The translations under genes were made by a program, and so were the position numbers. Of a stretch of 64,000 nt of DNA, positions 17,663 to 26,337 are shown in pieces (the stretch's first letter is position 1; each line of letters begins with the position of its first letter). Location: NCBI RefSeq assembly GCF_026342405.1, contig NZ_JAPEMU010000001.1, positions 434,001-498,000 on the forward strand, read 5' to 3'. Below the pieces are notes generated by a model. That model saw only the letters and a list, made by a program, of their open reading frames with translations, was not told where the DNA came from and ran no database searches. Origin of the DNA: Kitasatospora sp. NBC_00240 (GTDB lineage Bacteria; Actinomycetota; Actinomycetes; Streptomycetales; Streptomycetaceae).

Positions 17663-20122
17663 ATGTCCTCCCCTCCGCGCAGATCGATCGCCACGGCCTT
17701 CGCCGCGGCCCTGCTGACGCTCTCCGGCGGCGTCGCCACGCCGGCCTCGGCGGCGGCCCCGCCCTCCGCCACCTACACCATCGGCGTGGGCACCCCGGTG
17801 CCGTACACCCACCCGACCGACACCCAGGCGTCCCCGTACACCGACAAGGACGGGACGTTCTGGTTCCAGCAGTCCGCCGCGCTCTACGGTGCCACCGACC
17901 CCCGGTACTGGGACTTCTTCACCGGCACCGACTTCGACACCGCCGCCCGGTCGGCCGCGGTCAGCAACGCGGTCAACCCCGCCAACAGCAACGACCGCAA
18001 CAACGACACCACCTGGCGGTGCAACAACAGCCCGACCGGGGTGGAGGCCACGTACGCGCCGAGCGGCTCCGGCTACGCCCAGAAGAACTACTGCGACCTG
18101 GCCGGGGTCTGGGTCGACCCGGACACCGGCGACTGGTACGGCCTGGTGCACAACGAGTTCACCCCGCAGCCCTTCGGCGACGGCCTGCACTACGACGCGA
18201 TCGACTACACGGTCTCCAAGGACCAGGGCCGCACCTGGACCGTCAAGAGCCACGTCCTCACCTCGCCGTACAGCACCGCCCGCGGGGACACGGCCGCGTT
18301 CCCGAACCAGACGTACTCCTACGGCGACGGCGACCAGCGGCTCTTCGTGGACACCGCCTCGGGCTACTTCTACGTCTACTACGGCTCCCGGATCCTCGAC
18401 AAGAGCGGTGGCTGGAAGGCCTTCTACGAGCACGTGGCCCGGGCCCCGATCGCGCAGAAGATGGCGCCCTCCTCCTGGCAGAAGTGGTACGACGGCGCCT
18501 GGTCGCAGCCCGGCGTGGGCGGCCAGGAGAGCAACATGGTGCCCGTCGACGGCTCCAGCACCACCGGGTACACCCCGGTGGCCAAGGAGTACAACCCGGC
18601 GAACACCGGGACGGCGGCCCAGCAGATCGCAGCCGGCAAGATGCCCGCGACCTCGCCGCTGTTCGTCATGGACATCACCTACAACGCCTATCTGGGGCTG
18701 TACATCGGCGAGCCGCAGGCCGTCGACCAGAGCGGCAACGCCCCGCAGCGGTACTACGCCACCGACGACCTGTCGACCCAGAAGTGGTACCCGATCGGCG
18801 ACACCGGCAGCTACCACACCGCCTCCTGGTACCGCTGGTTCCTGGACGGTGCCAACCGGACGAACTCGACGATCGTCGGCAAGTCCTTCCGCTCCTACTG
18901 CTCCTTCGGGTGCTCGAACGGTGCCTCCGGCGAGTACGTGGACGTCACCATCGGCTCCTCCGCCCCGGCCGCGCCTCCGGTCGACCTGAGCAAGGCCTAC
19001 CGGATCGCCAACGGCAACGGCCGGGTGCTGGCCCAGGTCTCCGGCAGCTCCGCCACCACCTCCACCGCAGCCTCCACCGGCTCCGGCCTGGAGAACTGGA
19101 CCTTCGCGGCCGACGGCGACGGCTCCTACCGGATCGCCAACTCCGCGACCGGCCAGCTGCTGGGCGTCGACGCAGGCTCCACCGCGGGCCGCGCCTGGGG
19201 CGCCAGGCCCACCGTCACCGCCGCCGGGGCGGGCGGTCCGAGCGTCGCCCAGCAGTGGTTCGTCATCGCCGGCTCCGGCGGCCACCGGCTGGTCAACCGC
19301 TGGAGCGGCCTGGTGATCGGCCTGTCCGCCGACTCCGCCCGGCTCGCCGAGACCACCCCCACCCGCAGCTGGACCAACACCACCGGCAGCTCCGTCGGCG
19401 GGACACGCGGCGCGGCCGAGCAGGTCCTGACCCTCACCCCGGCCGGGGCGGCGCCGGAGGTCGTCACGGTCGCCGGCCCCGGCAACCAGTCGGGCAAGGT
19501 CAACACGGCCGTCTCGCTCCAGCTGAGCGCCACCGACTCCGCAGGCAAGGCCCTGACCTTCTCCGCCACCGGACTGCCGGCGGGCCTGTCGATCAGCTCC
19601 TCGGGCCTGATCTCCGGCACGCCCACCACCAGCGGTTCCTCCACCGTCACGGTCATCGCGTCCTCGGGCACCGCGAGCGGTTCGGTCTCCTTCAGCTGGG
19701 CCGTCAACCCCGCCCTGAGCGGCACCCACACGATGCTGACCTCGGGCAAGGCCCTGGACGACCCGAACCACTCCACCGCCCCCGGCACCCAGTTCGTCGT
19801 CTGGAGCGCCAACGGCGGCAGCAACCAGAGCTGGGTCTTCACCCAGCAGACGGACGGCAGCTACCAGATCGCCAACGCCCTCTCCACCCTGTGCATGGAC
19901 GTCAGCGGCGGCTCCACGGCCGCCGGCGCCCAGATCATCCAGTGGTCCTGCACCGGCGGCGGCAACCAGCGCTGGCTGGTGAACGCCACCACCGGCGGGG
20001 GCTGGACCGTGGCCTCCCGCAGCAGCGGACTGCTGCTGACGGCGGCCGCCGCCACCGACGGCGCCCTGGTCACCCAGCAGCCGGACACCGGCTCGGCCCT
20101 GCAGCGCTGGACGATCGGCTGA
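17663..20122 (+). CDS. Secreted propeller-like protein with two ricin-type lectin domains and an Ig-like domain
   Basis: An 819-residue exported protein. The ATG at 17663 follows AAGGAG. A Sec signal (1-32) ends ATPASAAA. Residues about 35-435 resemble a beta-propeller of glycoside-hydrolase or sialidase type (YTDKDGTFWF, AGVWVDPDTGDWYGLVHNEF, YFYVYYGSRILDKSGGW). Residues 440-590 and 687-819 are ricin B-like trefoils with QxW-type motifs (NQSWVF, NQRWLV, LQRWTIG), separated by a putative Ig domain (about 600-690, LPAGLSISSSGLISGTP). It probably attacks or binds an extracellular polysaccharide whose products the operon imports. I cannot assign a GH family. Confidence 0.78.
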   Translation: MSSPPRRSIATAFAAALLTLSGGVATPASAAAPPSATYTIGVGTPVPYTHPTDTQASPYTDKDGTFWFQQSAALYGATDPRYWDFFTGTDFDTAARSAAVSNAVNPANSNDRNNDTTWRCNNSPTGVEATYAPSGSGYAQKNYCDLAGVWVDPDTGDWYGLVHNEFTPQPFGDGLHYDAIDYTVSKDQGRTWTVKSHVLTSPYSTARGDTAAFPNQTYSYGDGDQRLFVDTASGYFYVYYGSRILDKSGGWKAFYEHVARAPIAQKMAPSSWQKWYDGAWSQPGVGGQESNMVPVDGSSTTGYTPVAKEYNPANTGTAAQQIAAGKMPATSPLFVMDITYNAYLGLYIGEPQAVDQSGNAPQRYYATDDLSTQKWYPIGDTGSYHTASWYRWFLDGANRTNSTIVGKSFRSYCSFGCSNGASGEYVDVTIGSSAPAAPPVDLSKAYRIANGNGRVLAQVSGSSATTSTAASTGSGLENWTFAADGDGSYRIANSATGQLLGVDAGSTAGRAWGARPTVTAAGAGGPSVAQQWFVIAGSGGHRLVNRWSGLVIGLSADSARLAETTPTRSWTNTTGSSVGGTRGAAEQVLTLTPAGAAPEVVTVAGPGNQSGKVNTAVSLQLSATDSAGKALTFSATGLPAGLSISSSGLISGTPTTSGSSTVTVIASSGTASGSVSFSWAVNPALSGTHTMLTSGKALDDPNHSTAPGTQFVVWSANGGSNQSWVFTQQTDGSYQIANALSTLCMDVSGGSTAAGAQIIQWSCTGGGNQRWLVNATTGGGWTVASRSSGLLLTAAAATDGALVTQQPDTGSALQRWTIG

Positions 20123-20166
20123 GTCCGCCCGGGGTGACGCCCCGGCCTTGAACCCCGCACCGGGGA

Positions 20167-20207
20167 GCGCCGGTCCGCTCGGGCAGCACGCCCGCGCGGA
20201 CCGGCGC
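20167..20207. terminator. Bidirectional hairpin between convergent genes
   Basis: Perfect 12-bp arms (20167-20178 GCGCCGGTCCGC and 20196-20207) with a 17-nt loop, between the secreted lectin-like gene (+) and the truncated ATPase gene (-). Its position fits a shared terminator. Confidence 0.65.
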
Positions 20208-20245
20208 GCCGGCGCGTGCGGGGGGGGTGTCCTGTCGACGGCGGA

Positions 20246-20931
20246 TCAGAGCGGGACGAGGGTGGTCTCGGTCGCCTTGACGCTGGTCCACACCGGTGTG
20301 CCGTCGGCGAACCCGTACCGGGCGGCGGCCTCGGGGGTGATCTCGGCGACCAGGTCCGGCACCTGGTCGGAGGTGACCAGCACCCGCAGCCGGCTGCCCA
20401 GCGCGGTGATTTCGCCGATCCGGCCCGGCCAGACGTTGCGGGGGCTGCCCGCGGGGCGCTCCCGGTGCAGGGCGACGGCCTCCGGGCTGATGATCGCGAT
20501 CGCCTCGGTGCCGGCGGCCAGCACCTCGGCGGCGATCAGCCGGCCGCCGCCGGGCAGTGCCAGACCCTCACCGGTGGCCGTCCCGGGCCAGGCGTTGCGG
20601 CCGAGCATCCGGGCCACCCAGGGGGACCTCGGACCACGGGCGACCTCGGCCGGCGGGGCGTACTGGAGCGGCCTGCCGTCCTCCAGGACGAGCACCCGGT
20701 CCGCCAGCGAGACGGCCTCCACCGGGTCGTGGGTGACGATCAGGCAGACCCCGCCGAACCCGGAGAGGTGGCGCCGCAGGGTGTGCCGGACGTGCGCGCG
20801 GGTGGTCTGGTCGAGGGCGGCCAGCGGCTCGTCCAGCAGGAGCAGCCGGGGCCGGGTGGCGAGGGCCCGGGCCAGTGCCACCCGCTGGGCCTGGCCGCCG
20901 GAGAGCTGTCCCGGTTTGCGGTGCGCCAGGG
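20246..20931 (-). pseudogene. modC: 5'-truncated molybdate ABC transporter ATPase (modC remnant)
   Basis: The minus-strand frame keeps the signature [19 protein letters not shown], Walker [13 protein letters not shown], the H-loop (LIVTHDP) and a C-terminal TOBE region ending [11 protein letters not shown]. The N-terminal 110-130 residues, including Walker A and the Q-loop, are missing. Frame homology stops at LAHRKPG near 20931, exactly where a plus-strand Mop gene remnant begins. Without Walker A it cannot be an active ATPase. No modA or modB is next to it. Family assignment to ModC rests on the TOBE tail and the Mop neighbour. Confidence 0.8.
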
Positions 20932-21176
20932 TCAAGTCCACCGAGGTCGCGCTGGCCACCGGCCCGGTCCAGGGGATCAGCATCCGCAACCAGCTGGCGG
21001 GGACGGTCTCGGAGATCGCGGCCGGCGGCGCGATGGCGGCGGTCAAGGTCACCGTGGGCGGCGGGGAGCTGACCGCGGCCATCACCAGGGACGCCGTCGA
21101 CGACCTCGGCCTGGCCGTCGGATCGCAGGTCGTCGCCCTGATCAAGTCGACCGAGGTCTCGCTGGCCGCGGACTGA
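20930..21176 (+). pseudogene. 5'-truncated tandem Mop (molybdate-binding) domain protein
   Basis: The plus-strand frame encodes the end of one Mop domain ([12 protein letters not shown]) and a complete second one ([17 protein letters not shown], then [12 protein letters not shown]) up to the TGA at 21176. Molbindins of this type bind molybdate. The first domain lacks its beginning: sequence left of about 20930 belongs to the oppositely oriented modC remnant. No start codon or ribosome site is evident at the junction. The second domain could in principle be made from an internal start but none is convincing. Confidence 0.75.
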
Positions 21177-21272
21177 CCCGCCGTCCGTCGGCGTTCCCTC
21201 CTCGGGAGCCGGGAGCGCGGAGCATCGGCGAAACACCGTCATGCACCTGACGGATCGGCTGTAATGGGGATC

Positions 21273-22052
21273 ATGAGCACTCTCCCCGCCGGCGGCACGC
21301 CGGTCACCTACGACCGCATCGGCGCCGGCTACCGGAACGTCCGGCACCCGGACCCGCGGCTGGCCGCGCTGATCGCCCAGGCCCTGGCGGGCGCCGGCAC
21401 GGTGCTCAACGTCGGTGCGGGCACCGGGTCCTACGAGCCGGCGGAGGCCGAGGTGACGGCCGTCGACCCGTCCCAGGTGATGCTCGACCAGCACCCGGGC
21501 AGTCGCAAGGTCCGCGCCTGGGCCGAGGATCTCCCGTTCGCGGACGGCGAGTTCGACGCCGCGATGGCGATCATGACCGTGCACCACTGGACCGACCTGC
21601 GCCAGGGCCTGCGGGAACTGCGCCGGGTGGCCCGCCGGCAGGTGGTCCTCACCTGGGACCCGACCCACCCGCTGGAGCTGTGGATCGTCTCGGAGTACGT
21701 GCCGGAGATCCGCGACCTGGAGAACTCCCGGTTCCTCCCGGTCGCCGAGGTCGCGCGGGAGCTCGGCGCGCACACCGTGCTGCCCTTCCCGATCCCGCAC
21801 GACTTCACGGACGGCTTCCAGGTCGCCTTCTGGCGCCGGCCCGAGCAGTACCTGGACGCGACCGTCCGCCGGGCCAGTTCGACCTTCGCGACCCTCCCCG
21901 ACGAGGTCGTCGAACCCGCCGTGGCCCGGCTGCGCGCCGACCTGGAGTCCGGGGTCTGGGCCCGTCGCCACGCCGACCTCCTCCGCCAGGAGACCGTGGA
22001 CTACGGGTTCCGGCTGCTGATCGCCGACAACGACGGCCCGCCGCAGGGCTGA
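21273..22052 (+). CDS. Class I SAM-dependent methyltransferase
   Basis: A 259-residue methyltransferase of the UbiE/Methyltransf_11 type. Motif I is VLNVGAGTGSY, then VTAVDPSQVML and the DLPFADGEFDAAMAIMTVHH segment. The substrate is unknown. The ATG at 21273 has GGGG a few bases upstream; an in-frame ATG at 21264 adds three residues and cannot be excluded. It is the first intact gene after the mod scar and is convergent with the ABC operon to its right. Confidence 0.85.
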   Translation: MSTLPAGGTPVTYDRIGAGYRNVRHPDPRLAALIAQALAGAGTVLNVGAGTGSYEPAEAEVTAVDPSQVMLDQHPGSRKVRAWAEDLPFADGEFDAAMAIMTVHHWTDLRQGLRELRRVARRQVVLTWDPTHPLELWIVSEYVPEIRDLENSRFLPVAEVARELGAHTVLPFPIPHDFTDGFQVAFWRRPEQYLDATVRRASSTFATLPDEVVEPAVARLRADLESGVWARRHADLLRQETVDYGFRLLIADNDGPPQG

Positions 22053-22118
22053 CCCGCACGCCCCGCCCCGGCCGCGGACGCGCTGCGGGCCGGCCCGAGC
22101 GGGGCGGGGCCGACGCCC

Positions 22119-22820
22119 TCAGACCGGCCAAGGGCCGTCCGTCCCGTCGGCACCGCCCGGCCCACCCGTACTCCCCGCCGCGCCCAGTTCGCTCGGCTCC
22201 CCGCTGAACGCCACCCGGCCGCGCCGCAGTACGTGCACCACTGCCGCCCGCCGCAGGGACGGCAGCGGGGCCTGCTCGGCCAGCACCACCGCCGGCCCGG
22301 CCGCCGCCAGCTCGAACAGGGCGCCGTGCAGCCGGGCCACCACCGCCGGAGCGAGCCCCCGACCCGGTTCGTCGAGCAGCAGCACCCGCGGCCCGGCGGC
22401 CAGCGCCCGGCCGACCGCCACCATCTGCTGTTCCCCGCCGGAGAGCGTGCCCGCCCGCCGGTGGAGCAGCCCGGCCAGTTCGGGGAAGTACCGGTCCACC
22501 CGGCCGTCACCGGACAGCGCGAGGTTCTGGGCCACCGTCAGCGAGCCGAACACCCCGCGCCCGGCCGGGACGTACGCCAACCCCGCCCCGGCCCGGCGGT
22601 GGGCGTCGAGCTCGGTGACGTCCCGCCCCTCCCACAGCACCTGCCCGGCCGACACCGGGACGTCGCCGGCCAGCGCCCGCAGCACCGTCGTCCGGCCCGA
22701 GCCGTTGCGGCCGAGCAGCACCGTGACCCGGCCCGCCGGGCAGGCGAGATCCACTCCGTGCAGGGCCTCCAGCAGCCCGTACCTGACCCGGACGCCCCGC
22801 AGCTCCACGGCTACGGCCAT
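22119..22820 (-). CDS. Branched-chain-amino-acid-type ABC transporter ATPase (LivF-like)
   Basis: A 233-residue ATPase, last gene of the minus-strand operon. Signature LSGGEQQMVAVGRALA, Walker B VLLLDEPGRGL, then an H-loop position occupied by Glu-Gln (VLAEQAPL) rather than His. The Walker A motif reads GRNGSGRTT with Arg in place of the catalytic Lys. Both substitutions would weaken or abolish ATP hydrolysis at the site, so this may be the degenerate half of an asymmetric ATPase pair with the LivG-like protein at 22867-23622. The C-terminus carries a Gly-rich tail. Confidence 0.85.
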   Translation of the reverse strand: MAVAVELRGVRVRYGLLEALHGVDLACPAGRVTVLLGRNGSGRTTVLRALAGDVPVSAGQVLWEGRDVTELDAHRRAGAGLAYVPAGRGVFGSLTVAQNLALSGDGRVDRYFPELAGLLHRRAGTLSGGEQQMVAVGRALAAGPRVLLLDEPGRGLAPAVVARLHGALFELAAAGPAVVLAEQAPLPSLRRAAVVHVLRRGRVAFSGEPSELGAAGSTGGPGGADGTDGPWPV

Positions 22821-22866
22821 CGCGGCACCGGGCCGGTCGTCCGCCGCGCGAGCCGTCGGAGCCGCC

Positions 22867-23622
22867 TCACAGCTCGCCCCAGGCCGCCGCCACCCGCCGG
22901 TCGGCCAGCACCTCGCGGGTGGGGCCGCAGGCCACCACCCGCCCGGCGGCCATCACGTACACGGTGTCGGCGAGCCGGGAGACCAGTTCGACATCGTGCT
23001 CGACCAGCAGCAGCGCCATCCCCTCGGCCGTCAGGGCCCGCAGGACGGCGGCCAGCCGCGCGGTCTGGGCGAGGTCGAGTCCGGCGGCCGGTTCGTCCAG
23101 CAGCAGCACCCGGGGCGCCGCGGCGAGCGCCCGGGCCAGCTCCAGCAGCCGCAGGGCGCCGGGGGGCAGGCGGTCGGCCGGCCAGTCGCGGACCAGGTCG
23201 AGGTCCAGCAGGCGCAGCGCCCGCTCGGTCGCGGCGCCGGCGGCGGCGTGAGCAGCGGCGGGGGCGGGCCGGCCCAGCTGGGCACGGGCGGCGGCGCCGT
23301 GGCGCTGTTCGGCCCCCACCCGGACGTTCTCCGCCACCGTCAGCCCGGGGAACGCGGCGACCTGCTGGAAGGTCCTGGCCAGTCCGAGGCGGGCCCGGGC
23401 GTGGTCGGGCAGGCGGGTGATGTCGCGGCCCGCGAGCAGGACCCGCCCGGCGTCCGGGCGGGTGGCGCCGGCCAGGCAGTCGAAGAGGGTGCTCTTGCCG
23501 GCCCCGTTCGGCCCGACCAGCGCGGTGATCCGGCCCGGCGGGACGGCCAGGTCCACCCCGTCGACGGCCCTGATGCCGCCGAAGCCGCGGACCACGCCAC
23601 GCGCGGTCAGGCCCGCGCTCAC
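22867..23622 (-). CDS. Branched-chain-amino-acid-type ABC transporter ATPase (LivG-like)
   Basis: A 251-residue ATPase with an intact Walker A (GPNGAGKST), Walker B (VLLLDEPAAGLD) and H-loop (LLVEHDVELV). The signature position is degenerate: where LSGGQ is expected it reads LPPGALRLLELARAL. The GTG at 23622 overlaps the TGA of a 71-codon frame (GTGA), indicating coupled translation. It is followed 46 bp later by the LivF-like gene. Together with the fused permease and the binding protein at 27134 it forms one import system, substrate unknown. Confidence 0.85.
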   Translation of the reverse strand: MSAGLTARGVVRGFGGIRAVDGVDLAVPPGRITALVGPNGAGKSTLFDCLAGATRPDAGRVLLAGRDITRLPDHARARLGLARTFQQVAAFPGLTVAENVRVGAEQRHGAAARAQLGRPAPAAAHAAAGAATERALRLLDLDLVRDWPADRLPPGALRLLELARALAAAPRVLLLDEPAAGLDLAQTARLAAVLRALTAEGMALLLVEHDVELVSRLADTVYVMAAGRVVACGPTREVLADRRVAAAWGEL

Positions 23623-23834
23623 CGGGGCCGCCCGGCGGGGCGCCGAAGGTCCGAGCAGCGGTCCTCCGGCGCGACGGCGGTGCGCGGCAAGGGAGCGGAC
23701 CCGACGGCGGTGCGCGGGACGGGAGGATGCGGGACGGCCGCGCCCGGGACGAGTGGCGAGGTGCCCGGTACCGCGGCGGGCCGCCCGCCGGCGACGGCAC
23801 GGCCCCGGCGGCGCAGCGGCTCCCCCGCCGTCAT
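23619..23834 (-). CDS. Possible 71-residue coupling ORF between permease and ATPase genes
   Basis: ATG at 23834 overlaps the permease stop (ATGA), and the TGA at 23619-23621 overlaps the LivG GTG. The product is Pro/Arg/Ala-rich with the repeated element PRTAV and has no recognisable domain. The two 4-bp-type overlaps argue that ribosomes pass through it; the composition is equally compatible with untranslated GC-rich spacer that happens to be open. It could also be a decayed leader of the ATPase. Confidence 0.4.
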   Translation of the reverse strand: MTAGEPLRRRGRAVAGGRPAAVPGTSPLVPGAAVPHPPVPRTAVGSAPLPRTAVAPEDRCSDLRRPAGRPR

Positions 23835-25735
23835 CGCGACCGCTCCGCGATCCGCCGCCGCAGCCTCTCGCCGAGCGGGGTGAGGCCGGGGGCAGGGCGG
23901 TCGGCGAGCCGGCGGGCGAGGCCGGCCAGGCCGCCCGGCAGCCGGCCGATCGCCGTGGCCAGCGCCCCGACCACCACGGCGGAGACACCCGGCAGCGTAC
24001 CGGCGTCCAGCCCGGTCAGCAGGGCGGCGGCGAGCACGGCGCCGGTCGCGCTGTCCGCCCCGGCGACCACCACGGTGGCGAACCACAGCAGGCTCCGGAC
24101 CGGGTCGAAGGCGGTGGCGTCGAAGCCCTGCTCCGCCAGTGCCGTCAGCCCGCCGCCGAGCGCGGCCAGGCCGGCGCCGGCCATGAAGACCAGCACCTTG
24201 AGCCTCGGCACGTCGACCCCCGCGGCCGAGGCGCCCGCCTGGTGGTCGCGCATCGCGGTCAGCGAGCGGCCCGGCCGGCCCCGGTGCAGAGTCCGGACCA
24301 GCAGCAGGCCGGCCCCGAGCAGCACGAGTTCGACCAGGTAGAAGCCCCGGTCGTCGGCGGGCAGCCCGAGCCGGGAGACGGTCAGGCCGTTGGTGGCGTA
24401 GGGCTGGTCGAACACCAGCCGGCTGAGCGCCGTCCCCACCGCGAAGGTGACCAGGGCCAGGGCCAGACCGCGGCGGCGGACGGCCGGCCAACCGGTGAGC
24501 AGACCCAGCGGTACGGTCGCGGCCACCGCCAGCAGCAGCGCGGGGACGGCGGGCAGCATGGGGACGCCCGGGACCTGGCCGGACATCAGCAGCGCCGTGC
24601 CGAGCGCGCCGAGCCCGGCGTACCCGGCCTGACCGAGCGACACCTGGCCGCCGTACCCGGTCACCACCACGAGGGAGAGCAGCACCAGCGCCAGCGCGGG
24701 CACCAGCAGGGCGTGCCGCAGGTCCTCCGGGCGGAAGCCCAGCGGCAGCAGCAGGAGCACCGCGCAGGCCGTCCGGGCGGCGGACGAACCCCGCCGGCCG
24801 GCCCGGCCGCCGGGGGCGGCGAGGCCCGGCCCGTCCTGGCCGCGGCCCCACGGCAGCAGCGCGGCGACCAGCAGGGCGACCACGAAGAGGTTGGTCTGCA
24901 CGGCCTGGGCCAGCGGCAGGAGCTGCCCGCCGGGCCGCAGTCGGGCCAGCTCGCTCTGCGCGACGCCGAGCGCCAGGCCGGTGGCCACCGCGACGGGCAG
25001 ACTCCGCAGCCGGGCCGCGACGGCCACCGCCATGGTCGCCGTGACCAGCAGCGGGAGCCCGTACGGGTCCAGCAGCAGGAGCGGCGCCAGCAGGACGCCG
25101 ACCAGGCCCGCGGTGAAGGAGCCGAAGGCCCAGCCGGCGGCGGAGATCCGGTCGGCGTCGATGCCGGCGAGCCGGGCCAGGCGGCGGTCGTCCACGACCG
25201 CGCGGAGCCTGACCCCGAACGCGGTGTGCCGCTCGACCAGGCCGACCCCGCCGGCCAGGCCCAGCACGACGGCGAGTTGGACCACGGTGTCCAGCCGCAG
25301 CGGGTGCCCGGCGGGCCGGGCCATCACGGTGGCCGGGACGAGCGCGGGCGCGTCGCCGAACGGGGTGGTGCCCCAGATCAGCACGATCACGCCGATCAGC
25401 AGCACGAAGACGCCGATCCCGGCGACCATGCTCTCGGCCGGTCCCGCGTCGCGTCGCCGCAGCGGCCGGAAGACCGCCAGGTCGAGCAGGACACCGAGCG
25501 CGGGCGCGGCGACGAGCAGGCAGAACGCGGCGGCGGGGGCGAGCGGCCAGTGCCGCACCACGACCAGCTCGCGCAGCAGGTAGGCGGTGGCCGTCGCCTG
25601 CGCGCCCTGGGCGAGGTTGAGCACCCCGGTGGCCCGGTGGGTGACCACCAGCCCGACGCCGCTGAGCGCGGCCGCGCTGCCCACGGCCAGCCCGGCCAGG
25701 GCCAGGTCGACGCTGAGGTCCAGGGTGCCGGGCAC
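23831..25735 (-). CDS. Fused LivH-LivM-type ABC transporter permease
   Basis: A 634-residue membrane protein joining two permeases. Residues about 1-290 are LivH-like (LAVGSAAALSGVGLVVTHRA, GVLNLAQGAQA). After a Gly/Arg linker (GRAGRRGSSAART) residues about 330-634 are LivM-like (LVVVTGYGGQVSLGQAGYAG, RDHQAGASAAGVDV). The GTG start at 25735 is 5 bp downstream of the preceding stop. It forms the channel of a branched-chain-amino-acid, amide or urea-type importer; sequence alone does not fix the substrate. Confidence 0.88.
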   Translation of the reverse strand: MPGTLDLSVDLALAGLAVGSAAALSGVGLVVTHRATGVLNLAQGAQATATAYLLRELVVVRHWPLAPAAAFCLLVAAPALGVLLDLAVFRPLRRRDAGPAESMVAGIGVFVLLIGVIVLIWGTTPFGDAPALVPATVMARPAGHPLRLDTVVQLAVVLGLAGGVGLVERHTAFGVRLRAVVDDRRLARLAGIDADRISAAGWAFGSFTAGLVGVLLAPLLLLDPYGLPLLVTATMAVAVAARLRSLPVAVATGLALGVAQSELARLRPGGQLLPLAQAVQTNLFVVALLVAALLPWGRGQDGPGLAAPGGRAGRRGSSAARTACAVLLLLPLGFRPEDLRHALLVPALALVLLSLVVVTGYGGQVSLGQAGYAGLGALGTALLMSGQVPGVPMLPAVPALLLAVAATVPLGLLTGWPAVRRRGLALALVTFAVGTALSRLVFDQPYATNGLTVSRLGLPADDRGFYLVELVLLGAGLLLVRTLHRGRPGRSLTAMRDHQAGASAAGVDVPRLKVLVFMAGAGLAALGGGLTALAEQGFDATAFDPVRSLLWFATVVVAGADSATGAVLAAALLTGLDAGTLPGVSAVVVGALATAIGRLPGGLAGLARRLADRPAPGLTPLGERLRRRIAERSR

Positions 25736-25740
25736 GGGGG

Positions 25741-26337
25741 TCAGCCGCCGCTGGGGGGTGCGGGTGGGGCGGCGGGCGGGTCCGTGCGCGGCGGGGTGGG
25801 CTGGTCGGGTGGGGCGGCCGGCGGGTCCGTACGCGGCGCGGCGGGCGGGTCGGGCGGGTCGGGTTCGCAGACCGGGCAGGGGGCCAGGCCCCGCCGGGCG
25901 ATCGCCGCGGCGTCGACCGGGGTGGCCAGGGTCTTGCCCGCCACCAGGGGGCAGTCCCGGCGGTGGTGGAGGGTGCCGTCGGGCAGCGCGAGCGGCGGGC
26001 CGGGCGGCCCGGACGCCGGGACCACCGGTCCGGGCTCGCCCACCAGCAGGGAGTGCAGCTGCTCGACCCGGCGGGCCGTCCCGGCGCCGCCGCCCCCGTC
26101 GGACTGCCGGGCGGCGATCAGCACCGCCCCGGCCACGATCAGCGCCGCCCCGGGCACGGTCGCCGAGGCCAGGTAGGGCAGCTGCCGGGCGGCCAGGCGC
26201 TCGCCGGAGACGCCGTACCAGCCGAGCACGCAGAGCAGGGCTCCGGCCGCCAGGGTGAACCACCCGGGCCACTCGCGCAGCGCCCGGCCGAGGGCCTGCA
26301 GCGCCCCGCTGGTCCGGGGCACATGGAGCCGGCTCAT
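25741..26337 (-). CDS. Small membrane protein with CxxC motif, first gene of the ABC operon
   Basis: A 198-residue protein with two N-terminal transmembrane helices (FTLAAGALLCVLGWYGV and TVPGAALIVAGAVLIAA). A soluble part follows with a possible metal- or redox-binding set, HHRRDCPLVAG and LAPCPVCEPD, and then a Pro/Ala/Asp-rich repeat tail (DPPAAPP). It is not a standard ABC subunit, yet it leads the operon 5 bp before the permease, so an accessory role in that transporter is likely. Confidence 0.75.
   Translation of the reverse strand: MSRLHVPRTSGALQALGRALREWPGWFTLAAGALLCVLGWYGVSGERLAARQLPYLASATVPGAALIVAGAVLIAARQSDGGGGAGTARRVEQLHSLLVGEPGPVVPASGPPGPPLALPDGTLHHRRDCPLVAGKTLATPVDAAAIARRGLAPCPVCEPDPPDPPAAPRTDPPAAPPDQPTPPRTDPPAAPPAPPSGG

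Noticed and set aside
20246..21145. Reading the whole 299-codon minus frame as a complete ABC ATPase
   Set aside because: The first ~70 residues of that frame are antisense to the Mop gene and contain no Walker A; the protein homology begins only at LAHRKPG.
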